Below are positions 1-7,868 of a stretch of 55,364 bases of DNA, piece after piece. Origin of the DNA: Archangium violaceum Cb vi76 (GTDB taxonomy: Bacteria > Myxococcota > Myxococcia > Myxococcales > Myxococcaceae); the NCBI RefSeq assembly GCF_000733295.1, contig NZ_JPMI01000093.1, positions 1 through 55,364 of the forward strand, given 5' to 3'. Below the pieces are notes generated by a model. It saw only the letters and a list, made by a program, of their open reading frames with translations. It did no database searches and was not told the DNA's origin. A program made the position numbers and the translations under genes. The stretch's first letter is position 1; each line of letters opens with the position of its first letter.

Positions 1-20
1 CCCCCTGCGGCTGGGTAGTC

Positions 21-70
21 CGAACCGGTCTCGCGCTCCTCGATGAGAGGCGTCGCGGGGCCGGTTTCGC
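21..70. repeat. Imperfect hairpin repeat, copy 1
   Basis: This is the first of two related dyads. Its left arm (cgaaccggtctcgcg) pairs imperfectly with its right arm (cgcggggccggtttcg). An inner CCTC/GAGAGG-like stem lies between them. The same outer arms recur at 117-169 with a different inner stem. It could be an RNA structure, a REP-like element or a tandem terminator of a gene left of the window. Confidence 0.6.
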
Positions 71-116
71 TTTTGGGGCCCATGGGGCTCCTCCGGCGCA
101 AGCAGCCAGGCAGTCT

Positions 117-169
117 CGAACCGGCCTCGCGAGCCCTCTCCAGAGAGGACCTCGCGGGGCCGGTTTCGC
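117..169. repeat. Imperfect hairpin repeat, copy 2
   Basis: This is the second copy of the dyad at 21-70. The left arm cgaaccggcctcgcgag nearly complements the right arm ctcgcggggccggtttcg, giving a stem of about 17 bp with one bulge. An inner CTCT/AGAG stem closes the loop. The outer arms are conserved between copies while the inner stem differs but still pairs. No T-tract follows, so a simple Rho-independent terminator is not well supported. Confidence 0.6.
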
Positions 170-229
170 TTGGAACTCCTCTTTCCCGGGATGGTGGGCT
201 TGACGGACTCCCGATCGTGGTTTCCACTC

Positions 230-246
230 CCGACCTCGGGGGTCGG
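230..246. repeat. Short perfect hairpin in the 5' leader region
   Basis: CCGACC and GGTCGG form a perfect 6-bp stem around a 5-nt loop. It lies about 180 nt before the start at 429. Together with the dyads at 21-70 and 117-169 it fills the non-coding stretch 1-428, where I see no convincing gene. Confidence 0.4.
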
Positions 247-428
247 CAGAGGAATCCTGGGCGGAAAAATCACTTTCGCGAGGTCACAGGAAACCTTCGG
301 TGGGGTGGCTCGATAATGGAAATAACTGAAGCACAGCGGGCGGCGCTTCGGCGCCACTCCCTCAACGAGATGTTCTGACCTGGTGCGAAGAGCTTTCTGC
401 GCGCCTGAGAAAGAAAGGACGAAACATC

Positions 429-1475
429 ATGTCGACCAAGATCGGTGGTTCTCCGAACACTGTGACCACGGCTCGTACCACCACGGCTGAGCTGCAGACC
501 CTGGGCGCCACCAAGGACGCCGGCCAGGCCCAGGCCACCACGGCCGCCAACGCCGCCAACAACACGGTGGAGACCGATGTCTTCCGGACCGACCGGTCCA
601 TCATGGACATCTTCTACTCGGTCGTCGGCAACGGCGGTCCCGCCACGCCGACCCCGCCGGCGCCCTCGGACTCCTCCCACCCGTCCGGCAGCCTGAAGAC
701 GGACAAGAACGGCGTCATCACCACCCCGGGCGGCTACAAGATCGAGGCCACCAAGCAGTTCGAGTGGAAGATCACCGGTCCGGACGGCAAGTCCACCCGC
801 ATCTGGGGCGACCCGCACGTGGACGAGGGCGACGGTGGCAAGTGGGACTTCAAGCGCGACAGCACCTTCGTGCTCGGCGATGGCACCCGCATCAACTGCA
901 CCACCGCCCCCTACGGCAACGGCATGACGGTCTCCGCCAAGCTGGAGATCATCTCCGGTAACGACCGCGTGCAGGTCACCGACCTCGACAAGGGCAAGGG
1001 CAAGACGGGCCCCGTCACCCAGGACGGCTTCGCCCACGCCAACAGCTTCGGCAACAAGGACGTCTTCGTCATGGGCAAGGAGACCGACGACTGGTCCTTC
1101 ACGGGCAAGGAGATCGTCGGCAGCAACAACGGCGGTGAGTCCTTCAAGCTCGGCAACGACCTGGCCCCGGGCAACACCAAGCCCACGACCAAGCCCGCCA
1201 CCACCAAGCCGGGTGGCTTCTTCGGCAAGCTCGGCGACCTCTTCAACCAGATGTCCAAGCTGTTCGACTCCCTGCGCAAGCTCACCGAGAAGCTCGAGAA
1301 GAACAACCCCTTCGAGCGCCCCACCACCCACGGCCCGCGCGGTGGTTGCTGGGTGGATCGCCGCCAGGCCACCCTGAAGAACAGCTTCGAGGACATCGGT
1401 CGCATGCTGGACAAGTGGTCGTCCCTGAGCGACCTCACCCGTAGCATCAACCAGAACCGCTTCCGGACGTTCTGA
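429..1475 (+). CDS. MIIA (DUF1521) self-cleaving domain protein, probable type III secretion substrate
   Basis: This 348-aa protein starts at an ATG behind the purine-rich gaaaggac. Residues 1-60 are Thr/Ala/Asn-rich with no cleavable signal peptide, as in many type III substrates. A Pro/Ser linker (70-90) leads to a DUF1521/MIIA block at about 91-240 with the signature GDPHVDEGDGGKWDF at residues 127-141. In the rhizobial type III effector NopE1 the same GDPHVD sequence is the calcium-induced autocleavage site, between Asp and Pro (here D128/P129). A Lys/Thr/Pro linker (248-262) and a helical C-terminus (about 263-340) follow. Two LcrH-like chaperone candidates and sctV downstream fit a secreted cargo. 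The domain is read from the motif and its acidic surroundings; secretion is inferred from context. Confidence 0.8.
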   Translation: MSTKIGGSPNTVTTARTTTAELQTLGATKDAGQAQATTAANAANNTVETDVFRTDRSIMDIFYSVVGNGGPATPTPPAPSDSSHPSGSLKTDKNGVITTPGGYKIEATKQFEWKITGPDGKSTRIWGDPHVDEGDGGKWDFKRDSTFVLGDGTRINCTTAPYGNGMTVSAKLEIISGNDRVQVTDLDKGKGKTGPVTQDGFAHANSFGNKDVFVMGKETDDWSFTGKEIVGSNNGGESFKLGNDLAPGNTKPTTKPATTKPGGFFGKLGDLFNQMSKLFDSLRKLTEKLEKNNPFERPTTHGPRGGCWVDRRQATLKNSFEDIGRMLDKWSSLSDLTRSINQNRFRTF

Positions 1476-1497
1476 GCTCTGGTCTAGACTCATCGGG

Positions 1498-1532
1498 CGG
1501 GAGGGTCGTGCGCGGCCCTCCCGTCTTTTTTT
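1498..1532 (+). terminator. Rho-independent terminator after the MIIA gene
   Basis: A perfect 8-bp stem, cgggaggg with ccctcccg, is extended by three more pairs including one G-U. It encloses a short loop and is followed at once by a C and seven Ts. It separates the MIIA gene from the TPR gene 16 nt downstream, so the latter may rely on read-through or its own start signals. Confidence 0.85.
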
Positions 1533-1548
1533 CCCCACAGGTGATCCC

Positions 1549-2043
1549 GTGAGCAATACCCCGCAGAATCCCGCCGGTACCACGCGCGTCATCTCGGAAG
1601 AGCTCGGTGAAAAGCTCGTCGTCGGAGAGATCACTCCGGCGGAGTTCCTCGGCTTGTCCCAGGAGATGCTCTACCAGATCGCCACGCGCGGTCACGAGAT
1701 GCTGAAGACCGGGAAGTTCCAGGACGCGCTGGACATCTTCAAGGGCCTGGTGGCGGCGTCCCCCTACGACAGCGTCTTCCACTGCAACCTGGCGTCGACC
1801 TACGCCCACCTGGAGAAGTACGCCGAGGCCAAGGACGAGTACACCCGGGCGCTCGAGCTCAACATCGGCAACGTGGATGCCCTGGTGGGCCGCAGCGAGC
1901 TGCTCCTGCGCGAGGGTGACGTGAACGGGGCCGTCCAGGACATCCAGACCGCGCTGAAGCTGGATCCCGAGGCCAAGCGCGAGAACACCAAGCGCGCCCG
2001 CGCCACCCTGACCATGCTGCAGAAGGCGGGGAAGGCGAAGTAA
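1549..2043 (+). CDS. LcrH/SycD-like TPR protein (putative type III secretion chaperone)
   Basis: The gene encodes 164 aa from a GTG start directly after the preceding terminator. After about 40 leading residues come roughly three TPRs (about 45-150) with typical spacing: a GKFQDALDIFKGLVAASPYD helix pair, a YAEAKDEYTRALELN unit and a VNGAVQDIQTALKLDP unit. The size, the LYxxA start and the SPYDSVFHCNLA stretch resemble class II type III chaperones of the LcrH/SycD/SctG group. Those chaperones bind translocator or effector proteins in the cytoplasm. Placement between a MIIA protein and sctV supports that reading. A generic TPR adaptor cannot be excluded. Confidence 0.65.
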   Translation: MSNTPQNPAGTTRVISEELGEKLVVGEITPAEFLGLSQEMLYQIATRGHEMLKTGKFQDALDIFKGLVAASPYDSVFHCNLASTYAHLEKYAEAKDEYTRALELNIGNVDALVGRSELLLREGDVNGAVQDIQTALKLDPEAKRENTKRARATLTMLQKAGKAK

Positions 2044-2063
2044 CCCCGCCCCGCGGGAGGGGA

Positions 2064-2684
2064 CTACCGGCGCTTGTACACCGCTGCGAGCGCCGAGCCC
2101 CAGTCCGTCTTCATCACCTTCATCTTCTGGAAGACGAGCTCGGGGGATTTCAGCGTCTGTCCGGCCATGATGACCCGAGCCCCCGGCTTGAGCTCCTCCA
2201 GCTTGTGGGTGAGCTTGTCCATCAGCTCCGGTCCGTAGCAGGTGCCATGCGCGAACAGCACGTCGGCCTCGGAGAGATCCTCCACCAGGAAGTCCCCATC
2301 GATGAAGTCGATGCGCTGCTCCTGGTGCTCGGGCCCCAGGTGGGGGCGGAGCTGCGCGTCGTAGTGGCTCAGCACCTTGCGGGCCGCGTCCCCCAGGCCG
2401 GGGAGCAGCTCGATGCCCACCACCCGGCGGAACGGGAAGGCGAGGGCGGCCAGCAGGGTGGCCTTGCCCGTTCCGGAGCCCAGGTCGAAGAACACCTCGC
2501 CCGCCTGCGGCGCGGCCGCGAGCATCACGTCATGGAAGGCCGGGGGAATCACCTCTCCGTAGGTGGTGGCCGCCTCCTGCTTTCCCAGCCGCTCCTTCTC
2601 CTGCCGGGCGATGTCGTAGCCGGAGAAGCCCGAGTAGAGCTGCTCGAAGAGTTCCTGCGCGCGCGCGAGTTCCATGTGCCCCAT
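2064..2684 (-). CDS. DOT1-fold class I SAM-dependent methyltransferase
   Basis: A 206-aa protein starting at MGHMELARAQ. A longer frame reaches 2816 but would overlap the divergent TPR gene, so I prefer the inner start. TYGEV at about residue 41 resembles the D1 loop of DOT1-type methyltransferases. FFDLGSGTGKATLLAAL is SAM motif I, and VVGIEL supplies the acidic ribose-binding residue. DGDFL and a motif IV-like segment follow. DOT1 proteins methylate histone H3 lysine 79 in eukaryotes, while bacterial DOT1-like proteins have largely unknown targets. It sits between two type III-like TPR genes on the opposite strand. It could be a cytoplasmic protein methyltransferase or a secreted cargo; no signal peptide is visible. 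Confidence 0.7.
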   Translation of the reverse strand: MGHMELARAQELFEQLYSGFSGYDIARQEKERLGKQEAATTYGEVIPPAFHDVMLAAAPQAGEVFFDLGSGTGKATLLAALAFPFRRVVGIELLPGLGDAARKVLSHYDAQLRPHLGPEHQEQRIDFIDGDFLVEDLSEADVLFAHGTCYGPELMDKLTHKLEELKPGARVIMAGQTLKSPELVFQKMKVMKTDWGSALAAVYKRR

Positions 2685-2814
2685 CTTACGGAAGGTCCGT
2701 CCCGGGAGGACGTTTCTGTGAGACCTGTCCTGTAATTCCGGTAGGGAGCTTCCGTCTGTTCGAAAGCTCGTAGTACCATCGAGATTGACTTCTACCGTCC
2801 CGTCCCCACCACTC

Positions 2815-3252
2815 ATGGCGAACTCCGATCCCGAAGTCTCTCCGCCCGACCTGCTCCAGTACGCGATGCAGGGCTTTCAGATGTACGAGCAGGGGCGTTA
2901 CGACGAGGCTCGTGTCATCTTCCAGGAGCTCTTGGAGTTGGATCCCACGGAGGGCTACTACCGCACGGCCCTGGGAGCCACCTGTCTGGCGGTGGACGAG
3001 CTCGACGAGTCGCTGGAGCACTTCAACGAGGCCATCCGCCTCAATGACTCGGACACCGCGGCGTTGATCAACCGCGGCGAGGTCCACCTGCGCCTGGGCA
3101 ACATCCTGGAAGCCGTCCATGACTTCACCCGCGTGGTGGAGTTGGACCCGGAGAACAAGGACCCCCTGACCGAGCGTGCGCGTGTCCTGGCCGCTGCGGC
3201 GCGCCAGAGCGCCGAGGAGGCCCAGCGGGACCCCGAGGCCTCCCAGGAGTAG
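2815..3252 (+). CDS. Second LcrH/SycD-like TPR protein
   Basis: The gene encodes 145 aa from ATG 2815. An in-frame TTG at 2785 would add ten residues but is weaker. Three TPR units occupy about residues 15-125: EQGRYDEARVIFQELLELDP, ELDESLEHFNEAIRLNDSD and NILEAVHDFTRVVELDPENK. A short charged Ala/Glu tail follows. It resembles the TPR protein at 1549-2043 in size and arrangement, and it precedes sctV by 89 nt on the same strand. I read it as a second type III chaperone candidate, or an adaptor of the export apparatus. That role is inferred from context. Confidence 0.65.
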   Translation: MANSDPEVSPPDLLQYAMQGFQMYEQGRYDEARVIFQELLELDPTEGYYRTALGATCLAVDELDESLEHFNEAIRLNDSDTAALINRGEVHLRLGNILEAVHDFTRVVELDPENKDPLTERARVLAAAARQSAEEAQRDPEASQE

Positions 3253-3341
3253 GCCGGGCTCGCCTGGCCGCATGCTCTCTGCCGAGGGCGTGGGGTGGAG
3301 GCTTGGGAAAGGAAGCGGGTTTCGCTAGGCTCGCGGACTGA

Positions 3342-5471
3342 ATGTCCGCCCAGAGCAACAGCAACAGCTTCCTGTCCAAGTACTCAGACATCGTCCTGGC
3401 GTGCGTGGTGGTGGCCATCATCGGGATGATGATCGTCCCGCTGCCGCCCATGCTGCTGGACGTGCTGCTCACCCTGAACATCAGCATCTCGGTGGTGCTG
3501 CTGCTCATCTCCCTGTACGTGCCGCAGGCACTGCGGTTGTCGGTGTTCCCGACGCTGCTGCTCATCACCACGATGTACCGGCTGGCGCTCACCATCTCCA
3601 CGACGCGCCTCATCCTGCTCACGGGTGATCCGGGCGAGGTGGTCGAGGCCTTCGGTCACTTCGTGGTGGCCGGCAACATGGTCGTGGGTCTGGTCATCTT
3701 CATCATCCTCGTCATCGTCAACTTCATCGTCATCTCCAAGGGCAGCGAGCGCGTCGCCGAAGTGGCCGCGCGCTTCACCCTGGACGCCATGCCCGGCAAG
3801 CAGATGTCCATCGACGCTGACTTGCGCGCCGGCTCCATCGACCAGGACGAGGGCAAGCGCAAGCGCCGCGACCTGGAGCGCGAGAGCCAGCTGTTCGGCG
3901 CCATGGACGGCGCGATGAAGTTCGTGAAGGGCGACGCCATCGCCAGCATCATCATCACCGTCATCAACATCGTCGGTGGCCTCATCATCGGTGTGATGCA
4001 GAAGGGCATGGAGGTGGGCGCCGCGGCCCAGAAGTACACGCTGCTCACCATCGGTGACGGTCTGGTCGGAATGATTCCCGCCATCCTCATCTCCACCTGC
4101 GCCGGTATCATCGTGACGCGCGTGGGCGGCGACGAGGAGGGCAACCACCTCGGCAAGGACGTGGGCGCGCAGCTGACCGCCTACCCGAAGGCCATCGCCA
4201 TCGCCGCGGGCATGCTCGTGGTGCTCGGCCTCATCCCCGGTCTGCCCAAGATTCCCTTCTTCCTGCTGGCCGCTGGTGCCGGCTACGGCTCCTGGAAGAT
4301 GCTGAAGAACGAGGAGGCGGTGGCGGCGGGCGAGGCGGCCGGCCTCTCCGGGGAGACGCCCGAGGGCGAGGTGCCCGCGGCTACCGAGCCGCAGCCCAAG
4401 GAGGCCATCAACCCGGACTCCGAGCTCTTCATCCCCGTCGTCACGCCCATCGTCCTGGAGGTCTCCGACTCCCTGGTGCCCTATGTGGACTCGCGCCAGG
4501 ACAACGGCAAGTTCCTCTTCGAGCTCATCCCCTTCATGCGCGACGGCCTCTTCGTGGAGATGGGCGTGCGCTTCCCGGGCGTGCGCGCCCGCGGCAACTC
4601 GAACCTGCCTCCCGGCGCCTACCAGATTCAAATCAACGAAGTCCCCGTGGTGACGGGCCAGGCCACCCTGGGCCACGTGCTCGTCAACGACACGGTGGAG
4701 CGCCTGAAGCTGATGAACATCCAGGGCTTCGAGGCCGTCAACCCCGCCACCCGCCAGGCCGCCGCGTGGGTCCCCGAGCAGCACAAGGACACGCTCGAGG
4801 CCGCCGGTCTCACCACGTGGGACGTGCCCGGCTACATCATCCTCCACCTGGCCGCCGTGCTGCGCCGCCAGGCGCGCGAGTTCATCGGCGTCCAGGAGAC
4901 GCAGTCGATGCTCGATCAGCTGGAGAAGGCCTTCCCCGCCATCGTGAAGGAAGTGGTTCCCAAGGTCGTCACCGTGCTCAAGCTCACGGACATCCTCGGG
5001 CGCCTCGTGGAGGAGGAGATCTCCATCCGCGACCTGCGCGGCATCCTCCAGTCCCTCGCCGAGTACGGCCAGGTCGAGGCCGACAACGTCATGCTCACCG
5101 AGCACGTGCGCTCCAGCCTGCGGCGCTACGTGTCCCACAAGTTCGCCCGTGGCACGGGCACCCTCGTGGTCTACCTGTTGGATCCGCAGATCGAGGAGGC
5201 CATCCGCGGCTCCATCAAGCGCACCTCCGCCGGTACCCACCTGGCCCTCGAGCCGGACATCGCCCAGGAGATCGTCCAGGCGGTGAAGTCCGAGTGCGGC
5301 CACCTGCCGCCCAGCGCGCAGCGCCCCGTCATCCTCACCGCCATGGACATCCGGCGCTACGTCCGCAAGCTGCTCGAGTACGAGTTCAACCCGCCCTTCT
5401 CCGTCGTCAGCTTCCAGGAGCTGTCCCCCGAGCTGAACATCCAGCCGGTGGCCCGTATCTCCATCCGGTAG
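3342..5471 (+). CDS. sctV: Type III secretion export gate protein SctV (FlhA/LcrD family)
   Basis: At 709 aa this matches the usual length of FHIPEP-family proteins. The N-terminal half has about eight membrane segments. A cytoplasmic loop carries the family signature, RFTLDAMPGKQMSIDADLRA followed by GSIDQDEGKRKRRDLERE. After a short Ala/Glu/Pro linker (about residues 325-355) comes the large cytoplasmic domain that forms a nonameric ring and docks chaperone-substrate complexes. In the family it forms the proton-driven export gate with SctRSTU. No flagellar gene is nearby and chaperone-like TPR genes precede it, so I call it SctV rather than FlhA. Myxobacteria carry a deep-branching, needle-less type III-like system that lacks a secretin, and this is probably part of it. 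The other sct genes must lie outside the window. Confidence 0.93.
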   Translation: MSAQSNSNSFLSKYSDIVLACVVVAIIGMMIVPLPPMLLDVLLTLNISISVVLLLISLYVPQALRLSVFPTLLLITTMYRLALTISTTRLILLTGDPGEVVEAFGHFVVAGNMVVGLVIFIILVIVNFIVISKGSERVAEVAARFTLDAMPGKQMSIDADLRAGSIDQDEGKRKRRDLERESQLFGAMDGAMKFVKGDAIASIIITVINIVGGLIIGVMQKGMEVGAAAQKYTLLTIGDGLVGMIPAILISTCAGIIVTRVGGDEEGNHLGKDVGAQLTAYPKAIAIAAGMLVVLGLIPGLPKIPFFLLAAGAGYGSWKMLKNEEAVAAGEAAGLSGETPEGEVPAATEPQPKEAINPDSELFIPVVTPIVLEVSDSLVPYVDSRQDNGKFLFELIPFMRDGLFVEMGVRFPGVRARGNSNLPPGAYQIQINEVPVVTGQATLGHVLVNDTVERLKLMNIQGFEAVNPATRQAAAWVPEQHKDTLEAAGLTTWDVPGYIILHLAAVLRRQAREFIGVQETQSMLDQLEKAFPAIVKEVVPKVVTVLKLTDILGRLVEEEISIRDLRGILQSLAEYGQVEADNVMLTEHVRSSLRRYVSHKFARGTGTLVVYLLDPQIEEAIRGSIKRTSAGTHLALEPDIAQEIVQAVKSECGHLPPSAQRPVILTAMDIRRYVRKLLEYEFNPPFSVVSFQELSPELNIQPVARISIR

Positions 5472-5507
5472 TGGGGAACCCGGGTGCTTCCGGCACCCTC
5501 ACCCCGA

Positions 5508-5528
5508 CCCTCTCCCGGTGGGAGAGGG
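5508..5528. terminator. Perfect hairpin between convergent genes
   Basis: ccctctccc and gggagaggg form a perfect 9-bp stem with a 3-nt loop, in the 75-nt gap between sctV and the convergent FHA gene. There is no clear T-run, so it may be a bidirectional or Rho-assisted terminator. The flanking ccctcaccccgaccctctcc string also occurs as a dispersed REP-like element in many GC-rich genomes. Confidence 0.5.
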
Positions 5529-5546
5529 AGGGGATGCGCGAGTGGC

Positions 5547-6665
5547 TCAGACGCCCACGAACAGGGCGATCAGCACGCCCACCGCCATCAGGAAGATGAC
5601 GCCCAGCGCCACCAGCGGGATGTAGCGCTTCACGTCCGGCTCGGCCACCTCGCTCTCCGGCTCCTTGCGGCGCACGGGCGGCGGGGGCGCGGGCTTCACC
5701 GGCTCTTCCACGGGAGGCTCCGGCTCGGCGGCCGGTTCCGGCTCGGGCTGCGCCGCGGCGGGCTCCTCGGCCGCGGGCTCGCCGCTGGCCTCCTGCTCCT
5801 GCTCTTGCTCCTGCTCCTCTTCCGCGGGCTTCTCCGTGGACGTCCCCGAACGCTTCCCCGAGGGCGTGCGCTCGCGCGCGGCCGGCAGCGGGTGCGTCCT
5901 CGAGCTGGGCTCGTTGTCCAGCCTCGCCGACACCACCGGCGCCGCCAGGGCCTCCGACTGCTCCTCGGGCGCCTCGGACGGGCAGACGTAGACGAAGCGG
6001 ACTCCACCCACCTCCAGCTCGTCACCGTCCTTCAGCGTCTTGCGGTTCACCCGCTTGCGGTTGACCTTGATGCCGTTGCGGCTGCCCAGGTCCTCCACGT
6101 GCGTGCCCGACCAGTCGCGCCGCACCTTCACGTGCTGGCGGGAGATCAGATCGTCCCGGAAGATCACATCCGCCGAGTCGTCCCGGCCGATGGTGAACTC
6201 CTGCGCGTCGTTGACCTCCAGCCGCTCGCCCTCGCGCGGGCCGTTCATCACCCGCAGGTAGCGCTCCTCGCCACCCGACAGGCCCCGCATCACGTCCTTC
6301 ACCATGTTGCGGGCCACGAAGGACGTCTTCTGCGACTCCACGTCGTGTGGCAGATCCGCCACCTTGTCGAAGCGCACGTCGAACTGCGCGATGACGATGA
6401 CGTCGCCATTGCGCAGCAGCCGCTTCTCGCCCTTGGGCAGCGGCTTGCCGTTCACCTGGGTGCCGTACGCACTGCCGAGATCCTCCAGGAAGAAGAGGTT
6501 GCCCTCCTGGGTGATGCGCGCATGGCTGCGCGACACGGCCTGCTGCGCCAGCACCACCTGGCAGCCCTTGTCGCGGCCCAGGGTGATGACGGCGTCGTCC
6601 AGGACGTGCTCGGTGGGTTTGGCACCGGCTTCACTGCTCTGTTTGACCGTTAGCCTGACGCTCAT
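5547..6665 (-). CDS. Tandem FHA-domain protein with C-terminal membrane anchor
   Basis: This 372-aa protein has two FHA domains. FHA1 (about 5-100) shows GRDKG, SRSH and GSAYGTQVNG. FHA2 (about 138-228) shows GRDDSAD, SRQH and GSRNGIKVN. FHA domains bind phosphothreonine, and both carry the canonical Arg, Ser-x-x-His and Asn-Gly positions. A Glu/Pro/Ala-rich linker (about 230-345) leads to one membrane helix at 348-371 and almost nothing beyond it. The layout resembles the cytoplasmic half of the type III inner-ring protein SctD, whose FHA-like domain precedes a membrane helix, but the periplasmic ring domains are missing. It converges on sctV. Either a kinase-signalling scaffold or a divergent part of the secretion system is possible. 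Confidence 0.8.
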   Translation of the reverse strand: MSVRLTVKQSSEAGAKPTEHVLDDAVITLGRDKGCQVVLAQQAVSRSHARITQEGNLFFLEDLGSAYGTQVNGKPLPKGEKRLLRNGDVIVIAQFDVRFDKVADLPHDVESQKTSFVARNMVKDVMRGLSGGEERYLRVMNGPREGERLEVNDAQEFTIGRDDSADVIFRDDLISRQHVKVRRDWSGTHVEDLGSRNGIKVNRKRVNRKTLKDGDELEVGGVRFVYVCPSEAPEEQSEALAAPVVSARLDNEPSSRTHPLPAARERTPSGKRSGTSTEKPAEEEQEQEQEQEASGEPAAEEPAAAQPEPEPAAEPEPPVEEPVKPAPPPPVRRKEPESEVAEPDVKRYIPLVALGVIFLMAVGVLIALFVGV

Positions 6666-6698
6666 CGCGATGGCGGGGGGCGAGGTTCCGGGCGCGCA

Positions 6699-7754
6699 CT
6701 AGTACGACTTCGCGCTGAGGAACTTTTCGCACGTCTCCGACTCCGAGGGGAAATCCTCCACCGAGCCGTACTTGAGGAAGTTCTTGCACGCAACCTCGGC
6801 GTGCTGGCGCTTCTGGCCGTTCGAGTAGATCTCGAACAACCCGTAGTGGCAGGGCGCGTACTTGCCATCCCGCTTGAGGCACTCCTTGTAGGTGCGCTCC
6901 TCGTCGGCCAGCAGCCCCTCGTCCTTGTACTTGCGCGCCAGCACGAAGAGGGACTCCGCGCTGTTCTCCGCCCGCTGCGTGTCACGGAACTGCTTGAGGC
7001 CCGAGTCCACCAGGGCCGACTTCTTCCGGGCGATGGTCAGGTTGTTGAGACACACCGCGTGATCCGGCTTGATCGCCACACAGCTGGCGAAGGACTCCGC
7101 GGCCTCCGCGTAGCGGGCCAGCTCCATCTGCACCGCGCCCAGGTTGTTCCACCAGTCGGGGTTCAGGTTGGGCGCCAGCTGCACGGACTTCATCATCTCC
7201 GCCGCGGCCTCATCCAGGCTGCCCTGGCGGTAACGGATGATGCCCAGGTCATGGCGGGCCTGCGCGTTGTTGGGGTCCACCACCAGCAGCGTGAGGAACT
7301 CCTTCTCCGCCTTGTCCATCTTGCCCAGGTTGATGAAGGTGAGCCCCAGGTTGTAGCGGGCCTCGACGTAGTCCGGGTTCACCTTGAGCGCGCGCTGGAA
7401 GCTGTCATGGGCCTTTCCGTAGGCCTGCTCGTCCAGGTACAGCTTGCCCAGGTTCATGTACGAGGCCGCGTGCTCCTGGTTGAAGCGGATGGCCTTGATG
7501 AAGTGCTCGCGCGCCAGCTTCTTGTTCCCCGAGTACATGGCGATCAGGCCCTTGTTGGCCCACAGGTCCGCGTACTGGGGAGCGAACTCCAGGCCCAGGT
7601 CGCAATACACCTCGGCCTGCTTGAGGTCCCCCTTGTCGAGCTCCTTGACGCACAGCTCGTTGTTCACGAGGGCCCGATCGGATGGAGGCGGGGTAGTGAC
7701 GCAGGCGGAGGCCAGCAGCAGGGGGAGGGCGAGGGCGGAGCGGAGGGAACGCAT
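6699..7754 (-). CDS. TPR-repeat lipoprotein
   Basis: The gene encodes 351 aa from the ATG that gives a clean lipoprotein signal (MRSLRSALALPLLLASAC, lipobox ASAC). After Cys18 a Thr/Pro stretch leads into at least six TPR units covering about residues 40-300, with regular A-Y-N-LG and P-(D/N)-(Y/N) positions. The C-terminal part has several cysteines and ends in CEKFLSAKSY. TPR lipoproteins in myxobacteria include Tgl, which assembles the PilQ secretin, but this protein is longer and Tgl identity is not supported. It lies 33 nt behind the FHA gene start on the same strand and may be transcribed ahead of it. Confidence 0.8.
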   Translation of the reverse strand: MRSLRSALALPLLLASACVTTPPPSDRALVNNELCVKELDKGDLKQAEVYCDLGLEFAPQYADLWANKGLIAMYSGNKKLAREHFIKAIRFNQEHAASYMNLGKLYLDEQAYGKAHDSFQRALKVNPDYVEARYNLGLTFINLGKMDKAEKEFLTLLVVDPNNAQARHDLGIIRYRQGSLDEAAAEMMKSVQLAPNLNPDWWNNLGAVQMELARYAEAAESFASCVAIKPDHAVCLNNLTIARKKSALVDSGLKQFRDTQRAENSAESLFVLARKYKDEGLLADEERTYKECLKRDGKYAPCHYGLFEIYSNGQKRQHAEVACKNFLKYGSVEDFPSESETCEKFLSAKSY

Positions 7755-7868
7755 GACGGGGTGGGAGTGTAGGAGAGGCCCCCCTCCCGGATCAACGCCC
7801 CCCGGCCCGGAGATTCCGTGCGGTTTCAGTGGTTTAGCCGCCACCTGGGGACGGTAGAGTCCGCCCCC

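Noticed and set aside
316-378. 20-codon frame MEITEAQRAALRRHSLNEMF before the MIIA gene
   Set aside because: It is short, has no clear ribosome-binding site and no recognisable family; it could be a leader peptide, but nothing supports it.
3384-5303. Long open frame antisense to sctV
   Set aside because: Composition is His/Asp/Gly-rich and repetitive, as expected from the complement of a high-GC gene; sctV is certain on the other strand.
5495-5535. Mobile element or CRISPR-like repeat in the sctV/FHA gap
   Set aside because: A single hairpin with flanking GC-rich string; no second copy was seen in the window, so a terminator or REP remnant is the simpler call.
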